A DNA stretch of 64,000 nt from positions 1 through 64,000 of the forward strand of contig JAAOXG010000075.1 in NCBI GenBank assembly GCA_013036995.1, in the 5' to 3' direction. Made by a program: the position numbers and the translations under genes. Origin of the DNA: Lacrimispora defluvii (GTDB lineage: Bacteria > Bacillota > Clostridia > Lachnospirales > Lachnospiraceae). Under the pieces are notes generated by a model that saw only the letters and a program-made list of their open reading frames with translations, searched no databases and had not been told where the DNA came from. Shown one piece after another: positions 17,055-27,587 of this stretch (position 1 is its first letter; every line of letters starts with the position of its first letter).

Positions 17055-18220
17055 GGCCTTGGTTTTCCGCATTCAGAACAGAATTTACCGGTATTAACCG
17101 CTCCACAGCCACAGGTCCATGGACCTTCCGGCTTTTTGCTGCCGCAATCAGGGCAGAATTTTCCAGTGTTAACGCTGCCGCAGCTGCAGGTCCATGTTTC
17201 CTGTGCACCTGCATTCTTTGCTGCCTGATTCATCTGCATCTGATTTGCATTGGCGGCGGAAGCAGCTCCCATAAATCCACCTGCAGTATTCATTCCCATA
17301 CCCATGCCCATAAATCCAGCCAGTGAGCCATTGGCATTGCTACCCGCCGCCTCGATTCCTCTGGCCGCTGCGCCTTGAACATAGCCTTCCCGTATGCCGG
17401 GATCGCTGAGCATTGCTCCCTGATTTCTCATCTGGATTAATGACTTGGATTCATCATCGTAGGAGATGCTTGCAATTCCCACAGACTGGATTTCAATTCC
17501 TCTTCCGGCTCTCCACTGGTCATCTAACACATCTGACATGTACTGCCCCAGTTCCCTGCCCTTGGAAGCTACATAAGATATCCGGATTCCATCGGCAGAC
17601 ATCTGATTAATGGAAGACTGGAGGGCTTCTAAAAATTCCGATAAATACTGCCCGTTAATATCCTCCACCTCAATATGATCTGCATTCTTAGGTACAGCCT
17701 CTGCATAAAAAAGAATGGGGTCTGTTATTTTTATGGAATAAGTGCCGTGAGCCCTTAAAAACAGCTCTGCATTGTAAAACTGATCGAAATAATTAATGGG
17801 ATTGGGTGTGCCAAACTTGATTCCCTTGATTTCCTGCAGATTTATGAAGTAAACCTTCTGGACAGTGGGTGTCTGACCTCCAAAGCGGATCCGGTCAAAG
17901 GATTCGCTGACTGCTTCCTTTAACTGACCATTAAAAAGAGAGGGCATGGATGAATTCTTAACGGTAAAGTATCCAGGCTCCCCTGTATAGTCAATTACCT
18001 TTCCCCCGTCAACCAGAAGCATAAACTGGTTGGGGTAAACATGAATGACGGAACCATCTGAAACCGTATTATCAGTTCCCTTTGTATTGGATCCTTTACG
18101 AACCTTTACACCGCTGGTAAACAGGGTCTGATCTCCCATATTGCCTGCCTCTATCACTTCCAGCCACTGGTCAGCCAGTGAGCCTCCGATTGCTGAAGTC
18201 AACGCTTTTACAATTCCCAT
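17051..18220 (-). CDS. SPFH/band-7 domain protein with tandem zinc ribbons (YdjI-like)
   Basis: A 389-residue protein: N-terminal SPFH (band 7) domain to about residue 290, a Gly/Ala/Met-rich low-complexity linker (GMGMGMNTAGG), and two nearly identical zinc ribbons at the C-terminus (CSCG..NTGKFCPDCG and CGCG..NTGKFCSECG). It matches the 'virion core protein'/YdjI group, which in Bacillus helps place PspA at the membrane. Two ATGs lie close together; the one at 18220 is seven bases from AGGAGG. It is the first gene of a three-gene coupled operon. No pspA homologue is in the window. Confidence 0.85.
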   Translation of the reverse strand: MGIVKALTSAIGGSLADQWLEVIEAGNMGDQTLFTSGVKVRKGSNTKGTDNTVSDGSVIHVYPNQFMLLVDGGKVIDYTGEPGYFTVKNSSMPSLFNGQLKEAVSESFDRIRFGGQTPTVQKVYFINLQEIKGIKFGTPNPINYFDQFYNAELFLRAHGTYSIKITDPILFYAEAVPKNADHIEVEDINGQYLSEFLEALQSSINQMSADGIRISYVASKGRELGQYMSDVLDDQWRAGRGIEIQSVGIASISYDDESKSLIQMRNQGAMLSDPGIREGYVQGAAARGIEAAGSNANGSLAGFMGMGMGMNTAGGFMGAASAANANQMQMNQAAKNAGAQETWTCSCGSVNTGKFCPDCGSKKPEGPWTCGCGAVNTGKFCSECGKPRP

Positions 18221-18276
18221 TCCCATTCCTCCTTTAGATTTTTATTACATATTATACTGCACAGATGTTGTCTTGG

Positions 18277-19104
18277 CTATCCCCTGCCCCGCATCATGGC
18301 AATTTCTTTTGCATATCCAGGTAAATCATTGGGGGTTTCCAGATAAAAAGGCAGATTCTTAAGACTGGGGTGTTCCACGATCCGTTTTAACGCTTCAAAT
18401 CCGATCATTCCTTCTCCAATTGCTGCATGCCGGTCCTTATGGGAACCAAGGGGATTTAAACTGTCATTTAAATGTATGGCTTTCAGCCTGGAAAGACCGA
18501 TGATCCGGTCAAACTCATTTAAAACTCCATCCAGATCTCCGGCAATATCATAGCCTGCGTCCCAGACATGGCAGGTATCCAGACAGACTCCCATGCATTC
18601 TTTTATCTCAACCTGATTAAGAATTTCTCGAAGCTCTTCAAACGTTCGTCCCACTTCGCTGCCCTTTCCCGACATGGTTTCTAAAAGAACCGTGGTTTTC
18701 TGGTCTGGTCTTAAAATCTGATTCAGCATATGGGAAATATAACGGATTCCGTTTTCTGCTCCCTGACCAGTATGGCTGCCGGGATGAAAATTATAACAAT
18801 TACCGGGAATATATTCCATTCGATCCAGATCATCTTTCATGGTATCTCTGGCCAGTTCCCTTAACCCCTCGTCTGCAGAACATGCATTGAGGGTGTAGGG
18901 AGCGTGGGCAAGAATCCGGTTAATTTCGTGCTCCTTGGCAAAAGAGAGAAAACGCCCGATATCTTCCGGATCAAGCTTTTTGGCTTTCGTTCCTCTTGGA
19001 TTTCTTGAAAAAAACTGAAATGTATCCGCACCGATCTTCACAGCTTCTTTACCCATGGCAAGAAATCCTTTGGATGAAGATAAGTGACAGCCGATTGTAA
19101 GCAT
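18277..19104 (-). CDS. nfo: Endonuclease IV (AP endonuclease)
   Basis: A 275-residue TIM-barrel zinc nuclease that cuts 5' of abasic sites during base excision repair. Zinc-ligand and family motifs are present: GCHLSSSKG at the N-terminus, [38 protein letters not shown] and [16 protein letters not shown]. It starts at an ATG after AAGGAGATCTTT. It is 13 bases past the ABC permease gene, so it may share that transcript. Confidence 0.95.
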   Translation of the reverse strand: MLTIGCHLSSSKGFLAMGKEAVKIGADTFQFFSRNPRGTKAKKLDPEDIGRFLSFAKEHEINRILAHAPYTLNACSADEGLRELARDTMKDDLDRMEYIPGNCYNFHPGSHTGQGAENGIRYISHMLNQILRPDQKTTVLLETMSGKGSEVGRTFEELREILNQVEIKECMGVCLDTCHVWDAGYDIAGDLDGVLNEFDRIIGLSRLKAIHLNDSLNPLGSHKDRHAAIGEGMIGFEALKRIVEHPSLKNLPFYLETPNDLPGYAKEIAMMRGRG

Positions 19105-19117
19105 AAAGATCTCCTTC

Positions 19118-20029
19118 TTATTTTATTCTGATTCTCCTTCTCTTGGACTGACTGACGCCCTTTATGGCTATAAGAATAAATATGGCTGCCAGTAGAAGCT
19201 GAATCAGGATGCTTAACATCACCCAGTTATTCATGATGAAGTTATCCGGGTGAGGTCCAAACCAGTTATTTAAACTGCTTATCACCGGATTAACTCCAGC
19301 CTGCTTGTTGATCATCACGTAAAAGGTTGCCACTGGATTTAACAATAGCAAATACAGGCAGGGACCGGAGTTTGCCTGATCTGTCACTCCATTGATACTG
19401 GAGGCATAAGAACTGTCCATATTCATTCTTGCCATGGAAAGCATAAATATATTGACTGCATAAGTTCCTGCTGCTATAAAAACCAATACCCCATAGCTCA
19501 CCACAGTGGCTACGGTAGACCGTTTAAAAAGAGAGGAAAAGCAGATTCCCATACTTCCGCAAAGAAGTGCTACGGTCAGATAACAAAGCAGCAGCAGAAG
19601 CACATCATGAATCATTACTCCGCCATACACAAAGGAAACAGCAAGCAAAGGGAAGCTGGAAACCACCATGAGAAACATGGTACTGAAAGAAGATAAAAGC
19701 TTACCCCATATAATTTCTGATGGCTTCATGGTTGTGGTCAGCAAAATATCAAGGGTCTGCCGTTCCCGTTCACCGCTTATACTCCCTGCAGTAAGTGCAG
19801 GCATAATAAACATCAGCATAACAAATTCCACAACTGCGACAAATACGTATAAAGTGGTAAAGGATGAATACTGGATCTCAGCCGTCAGCTTTACCCGTTC
19901 TACTACGGAATACATATTAAGCAGAATTACCAGAGCCAGGATGGAATTAAAAATCACCAGAATCAGTGCCAGCCGGAAACTTCTGGCACTGACCATAGTC
20001 TCCCGCTTATAAACCGGATTCATTTTCAT
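19118..20029 (-). CDS. ABC-2 type transporter permease
   Basis: A 303-residue integral membrane protein with six predicted helices of the ABC-2/GldF class ([36 protein letters not shown], the conserved coupling segment). The ATG at 20029 lies inside the 3' end of the ATPase gene (23-base overlap); the longer frame to 20113 overlaps more and lacks a site. With the ATPase and the 830-residue membrane protein it probably forms an export complex for a hydrophobic or envelope substrate. Confidence 0.85.
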   Translation of the reverse strand: MKMNPVYKRETMVSARSFRLALILVIFNSILALVILLNMYSVVERVKLTAEIQYSSFTTLYVFVAVVEFVMLMFIMPALTAGSISGERERQTLDILLTTTMKPSEIIWGKLLSSFSTMFLMVVSSFPLLAVSFVYGGVMIHDVLLLLLCYLTVALLCGSMGICFSSLFKRSTVATVVSYGVLVFIAAGTYAVNIFMLSMARMNMDSSYASSINGVTDQANSGPCLYLLLLNPVATFYVMINKQAGVNPVISSLNNWFGPHPDNFIMNNWVMLSILIQLLLAAIFILIAIKGVSQSKRRRIRIK

Positions 20030-20972
20030 GTACAAGCACCGCCTTTTCTTTATCAGGATCTGTAATCTGCATAAATAAGGATTCCAGACTCCCCTGTTCC
20101 CTGCTAAATCCATGAACCATTACTTCCGCATCAATGAGCTGCTGAAGCAAAATGGCCTCATCTTGCTGGTCTCCGATAAAATTCACCCGGATATCCCCTT
20201 CCTTGACTGCAATCGTCTGCACACAGGGCTGGCTTTTTAAAATAGTAAGGGCTCTTTCCTTACTGCCCAGAATGGAAATAACCAGGGGATTGGTAGCATT
20301 CACCCTCCTTAATATCTCTTCCATGCTTCCGCTTAAAACCATCTTTCCCTGGTCAATGATTCCGATATCAGTACACAGCTCAGACAGTTCAGACAGAACA
20401 TGGGAGCTGATAAAAATGGTCTTTCCCTGTTCTCTCAGTTCTTTTAAAATCTCCTTAAACTCAAACCGTGTTCTTGGATCCAGACCAGAGGCCGGCTCAT
20501 CAAGTACCAGCAGGTTTGGATCATGAATCAGGGCTCTGGCCAGACAGAGGCGCTGCTTCATGCCTCTTGATAAACTGTCTACATAAAAATCTGATTTATC
20601 CTCCAGCCCTACCTGTTCCAAAAGAGTCATATACCGGCTTCTGGCTTTGAGACCATTAATTCCGTAACAGGAAGCAAAAAACTCCATATATTCATTGACC
20701 TTTAAGTTGTCATACACTCCAAAAAAATCAGGCACATAACCGATTTCCTGCTTAAGTAAATTCAGACCGTCAGACACATCTGCCCCGTTAATTAAGACCT
20801 GACCGCTGTCTGCAAATAAAAGACCAGTCATAATCTTAATGGCAGTGGTCTTTCCTGCTCCATTGGGCCCTACAAAGCCATACAGGGAGCCTTCCGGAAT
20901 CATTATATCAAGACCGTTTAAGGCATGAAATTTGCCAAATTTTTTCTTTAATTCTTTAATCTCTAATATCAT
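20007..20972 (-). CDS. ABC transporter ATP-binding protein
   Basis: A 321-residue ABC ATPase with Walker A GPNGAGKTT, Q-loop, signature LSRGMKQRL and Walker B LLVLDEPASGLD, followed by a C-terminal regulatory extension as in the CcmA/NatA/GldA group. It overlaps the preceding gene by four bases (ATGA) and the permease by 23, which indicates a coupled operon. Substrate unknown. Confidence 0.92.
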   Translation of the reverse strand: MILEIKELKKKFGKFHALNGLDIMIPEGSLYGFVGPNGAGKTTAIKIMTGLLFADSGQVLINGADVSDGLNLLKQEIGYVPDFFGVYDNLKVNEYMEFFASCYGINGLKARSRYMTLLEQVGLEDKSDFYVDSLSRGMKQRLCLARALIHDPNLLVLDEPASGLDPRTRFEFKEILKELREQGKTIFISSHVLSELSELCTDIGIIDQGKMVLSGSMEEILRRVNATNPLVISILGSKERALTILKSQPCVQTIAVKEGDIRVNFIGDQQDEAILLQQLIDAEVMVHGFSREQGSLESLFMQITDPDKEKAVLVHENESGL

Positions 20973-23461
20973 TTATCCCTCCCCAGAACCATCAGCATGG
21001 GCAGTGTCACATACCAGTTGTTTTCTACACTGTCCTCACAGACATATTTAACTGTCAGTGTATTACCCGGTGATAAATATGAGACCAGTTCCCTTGCCGA
21101 ATATTGTGTTTTTCCTGGATCCATGAGATCGTAATTACCCGTATCGTGATTGTAAAAGTACATTTTCCCTTTAAACATATTAGTATAATTCGTACTCTGA
21201 CTAACTAAAAATTCTTCAGAAGGATTCTCAAATATCAGTTTCTCCACACTCACATCATTACCCAGCGAATATTCCAGTGCAACCGGATCCACGCCGTAGA
21301 TAGCATTGGTATCTGAATAATACTGACCGCTTACTGTTGTAGGCATCCGCATCAGCGCAGACCTGTATGTCTCATCATCCTTTTTCAAATTTACATTGAT
21401 AGCAGAGGTATACATTGTTACTCCATAGGTCTCATATCCCCCTTTTGCAAGGAACTGATTGTCCTTCTGGTCCTCACTGAAAGCTACAATACGTGCTTCC
21501 TGGTTGTAAAAGGAGGAATACCGGTCCAGATAAAAGCTTAAAATATTGGTTCTTGAAAGAGCAAGCATATAATCCGGATCCTCTATATCTGCCTTTGTAT
21601 ACTGATAGCCTCCTGTTACCCGGGCAGATACCTGGAAGGTATTATTAATGGGATAATTGATAACAGAAATCCCATCCAGTTGTTTGGTTTCCCCAGGCTT
21701 TAGCTCATCGATAACAACCATCTTACCATACATGAGAATCCCCACTTTTTCCACAGAAAAAGGATATTCATTGGTAACGGTTCCATATACATTTCCATTA
21801 AACAGGGTGATTTTTGCCCAAAGACCCTTCCGGTTATCATTTGATGTTCTTTTCTTCAGTGCATAGTATTTAGGCGAAAATGCGGCTGCATTCTGGGCAG
21901 ATACTCTTGTTCCGTCTTCCCCATAGCTGATCCTTACATTATAATCTTCACTACCTGTAAACTTCGGCACGGGAGCCCTTTCATAGGACTTGCTTCTGGT
22001 TATGGGGAGGAGGTTATAAGATGGATCTAACAGTATGGAATAGGCTCTGTTATAAGGGGTTCTCATATTGATATAGGTATATTCATCCTCATAATTTTCT
22101 GAATTATCAAAGATTGTGGCATAGGTAAAAAAGGTATCCCGAAACCTGGTTTTTGCACCCATGAAGTAAACCACCACAGTAAACAGAAGAGACACAGACA
22201 CAATAGCAGTCCGGTAATAACGTCTCTTGTCTTTCCGTTTTAATATGAGATAAGTACCTGGTCCCACCAGCACTATATAGGTTAAAATAACGATGGAATA
22301 GAACGCAAGACCTGGAAGCTTATCCACATCTCCAGTATTAAGCATGTTCTGAACGGACCAGAACTGGCCGGAATTGCCGCTGTATAAATAAGAAGACAGA
22401 TTATTTAATCTGGTTTCTCCAAGCAGAGCCGTAAACATCTTGTCAACGTAGGAACGCTGTGTTTCGCAAAACGGAGCAATATCAACAAAGTCATAGGCTG
22501 CAACACCGACTACTCCTTTGCCCCTGACTGCAGCTGTTAAAACCGGAAACTGATCATTGGAAAGGACACCGGTTCCTCCCTTTAAAGAAATGTCAGCGCA
22601 GACAAGATTCATAAAGGAATCTCCAGGACCGTTGGTGGCATACTCCACTCCCATGTCCACCGCTTTTTCTGCAGGTGCTTCGTAATCTTCATTGAGTAGA
22701 TCTGACCGGAACGCATACAGCGTATCATCTGCACGGGCGCCGGTTCCTAGAAGAAGGGTTCCTCCATCCTTTACCCATTCCATAATGGCAGATACCTGAT
22801 CCTTTGAAAGCTTTCTGGTATCATAATCAGTTATGACAAGTACATCAAGCAGATCCAGACCGATCACATGATCGGGCAGCTTCTCCGCCTGCATGGGAAA
22901 TGTTCTTATTTTCACAGCGCTGTAATTGACTCCCACTCCCTCCATGTAGGACAGCTTCTCCGGAGCATCGGACAATATACCTGCATAAAGTTCTGCCACA
23001 TCTGTGGGCACGTTCATCTTTAAACGCTTTCGTATCAGTTCTGTTCCCTGGGAATCTAACAGCTTTACATATAAAATATCCGCTCTTCCCACGGGAATAT
23101 CCAGAGATTTCTCTACAGAACCCATGGCATCCAGGTTAATCGGGTAATCGTATTGATAGATGTCATAGTCAGATTCCATCGCCTCTACACGCACCGTACC
23201 GTTAAAGGGTGATGCAGACTGGCTTTTCAGTGAGAAGTTCACAGGAACATAGCGGTCAGCCTTGGCGTTTCCGTCATATCCATATGTAACCTCCATTCCG
23301 ATACCGGAAGTATTCTCACCACCATATTCTTCAGAATAGGAACTTCCCCCATTCCCTCCATTCTCCGAACCATTTGCGGTCATGCCGAAAACAGGCAGCA
23401 ATGAGCTGCCTGCCAACGTGAGCGCCATGGCACAAATCAGGGATATCTTTCTGAGTTTCAT
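20969..23461 (-). CDS. Large envelope protein of an ABC export operon (GldG-like architecture)
   Basis: An 830-residue protein of uncertain function. A signal peptide (residues 1-27) is followed by a Gly/Asn/Ser-rich stretch, an extracellular region with a GATase1-like fold around residues 195-245 (LLDVLVITDYD; GGTLLLGTGA), two helices at about 384-408 and 418-436 around a short cytoplasmic KRKDKRRYY loop, and a large C-terminal extracellular domain. This resembles the auxiliary proteins that sit with GldF-type permeases. It is four bases after the kinase gene and overlaps the ATPase gene, so it is part of the same operon. I do not recognise a named homologue. Confidence 0.6.
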   Translation of the reverse strand: MKLRKISLICAMALTLAGSSLLPVFGMTANGSENGGNGGSSYSEEYGGENTSGIGMEVTYGYDGNAKADRYVPVNFSLKSQSASPFNGTVRVEAMESDYDIYQYDYPINLDAMGSVEKSLDIPVGRADILYVKLLDSQGTELIRKRLKMNVPTDVAELYAGILSDAPEKLSYMEGVGVNYSAVKIRTFPMQAEKLPDHVIGLDLLDVLVITDYDTRKLSKDQVSAIMEWVKDGGTLLLGTGARADDTLYAFRSDLLNEDYEAPAEKAVDMGVEYATNGPGDSFMNLVCADISLKGGTGVLSNDQFPVLTAAVRGKGVVGVAAYDFVDIAPFCETQRSYVDKMFTALLGETRLNNLSSYLYSGNSGQFWSVQNMLNTGDVDKLPGLAFYSIVILTYIVLVGPGTYLILKRKDKRRYYRTAIVSVSLLFTVVVYFMGAKTRFRDTFFTYATIFDNSENYEDEYTYINMRTPYNRAYSILLDPSYNLLPITRSKSYERAPVPKFTGSEDYNVRISYGEDGTRVSAQNAAAFSPKYYALKKRTSNDNRKGLWAKITLFNGNVYGTVTNEYPFSVEKVGILMYGKMVVIDELKPGETKQLDGISVINYPINNTFQVSARVTGGYQYTKADIEDPDYMLALSRTNILSFYLDRYSSFYNQEARIVAFSEDQKDNQFLAKGGYETYGVTMYTSAINVNLKKDDETYRSALMRMPTTVSGQYYSDTNAIYGVDPVALEYSLGNDVSVEKLIFENPSEEFLVSQSTNYTNMFKGKMYFYNHDTGNYDLMDPGKTQYSARELVSYLSPGNTLTVKYVCEDSVENNWYVTLPMLMVLGRDK

Positions 23462-23465
23462 TTTG

Positions 23466-24602
23466 TCACCCTATCTTTCCAAAGTTCTCTTTATTCACAT
23501 CAAAATTAGTTTTCAGTTTTACCGTAAATATAGTTCCTGACAAGTCACTGGAGACATGAATGGTTCCCCCGTGCATATCCACAATGCTTTTGGATATGGC
23601 AAGGCCAAGTCCTGTTCCTCCTGTATTGGTGGAACGGGACTGCTCCACACGGTAAAATTTGTTGAAGATCAGAGGAAGTTCTTCTTCCGGTATGACATAT
23701 CCGTAGTTTACCACCTGAATCGATACAAGTTCTTCACTCCCATGTACCTTAACCAGGATCCTTTTTCCATCTGCTCCGTATTTGATTGCATTATTAATGA
23801 GATTATCAAACAGACGGGCCAGAAGATTGGCGTCTGCTGAAACGATCTGGGCGGGGACATTGCTTTGCAGCTCATAGGAAAGGTTCTTATCCATAAAACT
23901 GGGATAAAACTCCTCCAGCAGCTGGCTTAACAGTTTTATAACATCCACTTTTGAAACGTTCATTGAAATCTTTCCGTAATTAAGCTTGGTAAATCCAAAC
24001 AGATCTTCAATCAGCTTTTCCAGCCGTTTTGTCTTTACGTATGCAATCCCTATGTACTTTTTCTGCAGTTCCTGGTCAATGACTCCATCTTTGGATAAGA
24101 GTTCCAGGTAACCGATGATGGAAGTAAGCGGTGTACGCAGGTCATGGGCAATGTTGGTGATCAATTCATTCTTTGTCCGCTCTGCTTCCCGCTCTTTATC
24201 CATTAAATCTTTTAAATCTCCTACCATCTTGTTTAAACTGGCAGCCATGACAGAGAACTCATCGTCTCCCTCAAGATCCACCGTTATGTTTAAATCTCCT
24301 TCTGAAATCCTCTGCATGGCATCGGAGATTCTCCCGATATAACGCATGGATTTTTCCTGTAGCAGGAGAAACGTCACTGCGAATATACCCATTCCAAAAA
24401 CAACATAAATAAGAATCACCACCACATCAAATGAGGTGAGCATCTCAAGGAACGCATTGTCCTTTTGAGTGCCCCTCATATAAGATGCAATCAGCGATAC
24501 ATTGGTTACCAAAAATATCTCGATCAGAACCGTTACAATGGCACTGTAAAATATATTGGCAATGACCCGGGTATGGAAACGATGATTGATATCATTTTTC
24601 AA
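23466..24602 (-). CDS. Sensor histidine kinase (VanS-like)
   Basis: A 378-residue membrane kinase: helices at about 12-40 and 58-82 flank a very short extracellular segment, then HAMP (85-138), the HisKA H-box with His153 (NIAHDLRTPLTS), and HATPase with DNLINNAIKYG and GTGLGLAIS. The small outer loop suggests sensing within the membrane, as in cell-envelope-stress kinases. It begins with TTG, seven bases after AGGA, and overlaps the response regulator by 11 bases. It is followed at once by the envelope protein/ABC genes, which are its likely targets. Confidence 0.9.
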   Translation of the reverse strand: MKNDINHRFHTRVIANIFYSAIVTVLIEIFLVTNVSLIASYMRGTQKDNAFLEMLTSFDVVVILIYVVFGMGIFAVTFLLLQEKSMRYIGRISDAMQRISEGDLNITVDLEGDDEFSVMAASLNKMVGDLKDLMDKEREAERTKNELITNIAHDLRTPLTSIIGYLELLSKDGVIDQELQKKYIGIAYVKTKRLEKLIEDLFGFTKLNYGKISMNVSKVDVIKLLSQLLEEFYPSFMDKNLSYELQSNVPAQIVSADANLLARLFDNLINNAIKYGADGKRILVKVHGSEELVSIQVVNYGYVIPEEELPLIFNKFYRVEQSRSTNTGGTGLGLAISKSIVDMHGGTIHVSSDLSGTIFTVKLKTNFDVNKENFGKIG

Positions 24603-25299
24603 TTTTGTATCCTACCCCCCAAACAGTTGTGATGATCTTGTTCTGTCTGGTGTCTTCCTTCATCTTTCCTCTGAGACGCCTGATATGTACCATTACCGTG
24701 TTATTGGCTTCATAAACCTTTTCATTCCATACTTTTTCAAATATCTCATCTGTACTGAAAACTCTTCCCGGATTGGAAGCCAGCAGATACAGGATATCAA
24801 ATTCGATGGGTGTGAGCTTTATCTCTTCTCCATATACCGTCACCTTATGATTATCCTTATTGATTGTCAGTCCCCTGATTCCTATTTCATTCTTTGCCGA
24901 TTCGTTTACCGCACTGTTGGGATTAAGCTGGGTATAACGTCGCAGCTGGGATTTGACTCTGGCAGTCAGTTCCAGTGGATTAAAGGGCTTTGTCACATAA
25001 TCATCAGCACCGGTTCCAAGTCCTAAAATCTTATCTAAATCTGTTGACTTGGCACTGAGCATAATAATCGGAATGTTGTTGGTTTCCCTGATCTTCTTGC
25101 ACATGGTCAGACCGTCCATCCCAGGCATCATAATGTCTAAGAGTACCAGATGAATCTGAGTCTTTGTCAGAACCTCCAGTCCCTCTTCTGCATTGTTTGC
25201 CTTGTATACTTTATATCCGTCACTGACCAGATAAATCTCCACCAGATCCGCAATCTCTTTCTCGTCATCCACAACCAGAATGCTTATTGTCTCGGACAT
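24592..25299 (-). CDS. OmpR/VanR-family response regulator
   Basis: A 235-residue regulator. Receiver domain with acidic pocket DD (11-12), phospho-acceptor Asp55 (LLDIMMPG), Thr/Ser and Lys of the switch (KPF); winged-helix OmpR domain from about 135, ending in VWGVGYKIEK. A GGGAGG site precedes the ATG. First gene of the TCS-ABC operon; an extended -10 (TGGTAAAAT) upstream near 25365 may drive it. Confidence 0.93.
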   Translation of the reverse strand: MSETISILVVDDEKEIADLVEIYLVSDGYKVYKANNAEEGLEVLTKTQIHLVLLDIMMPGMDGLTMCKKIRETNNIPIIMLSAKSTDLDKILGLGTGADDYVTKPFNPLELTARVKSQLRRYTQLNPNSAVNESAKNEIGIRGLTINKDNHKVTVYGEEIKLTPIEFDILYLLASNPGRVFSTDEIFEKVWNEKVYEANNTVMVHIRRLRGKMKEDTRQNKIITTVWGVGYKIEK

Positions 25300-25445
25300 T
25301 GAAAAATACCTCCCTTGTCGTTATGTAAGCGGCGTTCTCAAATTGAAAAAGAAAAAGCCTGCATCCATTTTACCACAAGAAAGGTATCTTTGCCTTACTA
25401 TTTTCTTACAAAAAACCAATAAAACGGTAAATCAGGAATACCCTC

Positions 25446-27587
25446 TCATCCCTGACTTTCTGTAGGAATAAACACCCTGCTGCCAGCCGGGTCCAGCCTG
25501 CCAAGTTCTGCCCTGACATACAGGGATGCCTCCTCACAAAACTGCTCCTGGCAGTTGATCAGAGTCTTTCCCCTTTTATCCGGCTTCTCCCATGTCCCGT
25601 CCGGCTGCAGGATATGGGTCTTAACATTATCCTCTAATTGTATTTTCAGGACATGCATAATTCGTTCCAAAAGTTTCTCATCTTCTACAGGGAACATGAT
25701 TTCCACCCGCTTATCCAGGTTTCTTGGCATCCAGTCGGCACTTCCAAGATAAAGCTCCGGACTTCCGTCATTTTCAAAATAGAAGATTCTGGCATGTTCC
25801 AGAAAATTGCCTACAATGGAACGTACCGTAATTCTTTCACTTAAACCGGGAACACCTGCTTTTAAGCTGCAGATCCCTCTGACAATCAGCTGTATGGTCA
25901 CTCCTGCACAGGAAGCCTCGTACAGGGCAGCAATTACTTCTTTGTCACACAGAGAGTTCATCTTGGCTATAATGCGGGCTGGCTTACCTGCCGCAGCATT
26001 CCTGGTTTCCCTGCGGATCATCTTTAAAAATCTGGCCCGCAGCCAAATGGGTGCCACTACCAGTTTGTTCCAGTGGAGAGGCTCGGAATATCCGGAAAGC
26101 ATGTTAAATACTGCAGTTGCATCCTCTCCGATCTGGGGATTGCAGGTCATCAGCCCTAAGTCTGTATAAAGCCTGGCAGTGGAATCATTGTAATTTCCCG
26201 TACCCAGATGAACATAACGGCGTATGCCATCCTCTTCCCGGCGCACCACCAGGGTTATCTTACTGTGAGTCTTTAACCCCACCAGTCCATAAATAACATG
26301 ACAGCCGGCTTTTTCCAGTTTCTTCGCCCAGTTAATATTATTTTCCTCATCAAAGCGGGCTTTCAGCTCCACCAGAACAGAAACCTGTTTCCTGTTATCC
26401 GCAGCTTCCAAAAGAGCTGCAATAATCGGGGAATTTCCACTGACCCGGTAAAGGGTTTGCTTAATTGCCAGTACCTCCGGGTCCTTTGCGGCAGTTTTCA
26501 CAAACTGAACCACCGGATCAAAGGTCTGGTAGGGGTGATGAAGCAGAATATCGCCCTTACGGATATTGGTAAAGATATCATCTTCATTCATCAATTCCGG
26601 CACCTGCTGGGGAATGTAGGGTATTTCCTTTAAATGGTCAAAGCCATTCAGTCCGTACATCTTCATGAGGAAGGTTAAATCTAAGGGCCCGGCAATCTCA
26701 AATATATCACTGGAGCTTATATTTAATTCTCTCTTTAAGATCTTTAACAGGCGTTTATCTATTTTATCTTCCACTTCCAGACGGATCGCCTCTCCCCACT
26801 GACGTTTTTTAAGCTGCTTTTCTATTTCTTCCAAAAGATCAACTGCTTCCTCTTCGTCAATGGTCAGATCGGCATTTCTCATGACACGAAACGGATGGGT
26901 GGTGACGACGTTGTAATTTAAAAACAGGCTTTCCATGTTCCGTTCAATAATCTGTTCCAGAAGGATAAAGGACCGCTCCCCTGATTCACCGGCAGGAAGC
27001 TCCACAATCCTTGGAAGAACACTGGGAACCTGAACCATGGCAAATTCAAGCTCCTCTTCACCGCTTTTCTTTTTGAGAAGTACTGCAATGTTTAAAGATT
27101 TATTTCGGATTAAAGGAAACGGTCTGGAGGAGTCCACAGCCATAGGAGTCAGCACGGGATAAACATCCCTGATAAAATACGTATCTGCAAACCTTCCCTC
27201 TGCTTCATTTAAATCTTCGTGACTGGAGATGACACGCAGTCCATTCTGCTTCAAAGCAGGCAGGATGGAACGGTTATAGGTGGAATACTGCAAAGAAACA
27301 AGCTCATGGGTCTGTTCGCTGATCTTCTCTAACTGCTCATCGGCTTTCATCCCGGCAATATCCGGTTTGGTGTATTTTGCATGAACCATATCCTTTAAGG
27401 AGGCCACACGCACCATGTAAAATTCATCTAAATTAGAAGCTGTTATGCTTAAAAATTTTAACCGTTCAAAAAGAGGCAGATTTTTATCTCTTGCCTCACT
27501 TAATACCCGGTAATCAAACTCGATCCAGCTGAGCTCTCGATTTACATAATTATCCGGATTGTAATAGATATCACTTATGTCTGCCAT
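25446..27587 (-). CDS. ppk1: Polyphosphate kinase 1
   Basis: A 713-residue PPK1 that makes long-chain polyphosphate from ATP. It has the N-terminal four-helix region, and two phospholipase-D-like C domains; the autophosphorylated histidine is in VHLGTGNYND. The RELSWIEFD start and LNLDEF-like SNLDEFYMVR motif are family-typical. Its ATG overlaps the ppx stop by one base (TGATG), so the two opposing activities are made from one transcript. Confidence 0.95.
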   Translation of the reverse strand: MADISDIYYNPDNYVNRELSWIEFDYRVLSEARDKNLPLFERLKFLSITASNLDEFYMVRVASLKDMVHAKYTKPDIAGMKADEQLEKISEQTHELVSLQYSTYNRSILPALKQNGLRVISSHEDLNEAEGRFADTYFIRDVYPVLTPMAVDSSRPFPLIRNKSLNIAVLLKKKSGEEELEFAMVQVPSVLPRIVELPAGESGERSFILLEQIIERNMESLFLNYNVVTTHPFRVMRNADLTIDEEEAVDLLEEIEKQLKKRQWGEAIRLEVEDKIDKRLLKILKRELNISSSDIFEIAGPLDLTFLMKMYGLNGFDHLKEIPYIPQQVPELMNEDDIFTNIRKGDILLHHPYQTFDPVVQFVKTAAKDPEVLAIKQTLYRVSGNSPIIAALLEAADNRKQVSVLVELKARFDEENNINWAKKLEKAGCHVIYGLVGLKTHSKITLVVRREEDGIRRYVHLGTGNYNDSTARLYTDLGLMTCNPQIGEDATAVFNMLSGYSEPLHWNKLVVAPIWLRARFLKMIRRETRNAAAGKPARIIAKMNSLCDKEVIAALYEASCAGVTIQLIVRGICSLKAGVPGLSERITVRSIVGNFLEHARIFYFENDGSPELYLGSADWMPRNLDKRVEIMFPVEDEKLLERIMHVLKIQLEDNVKTHILQPDGTWEKPDKRGKTLINCQEQFCEEASLYVRAELGRLDPAGSRVFIPTESQG

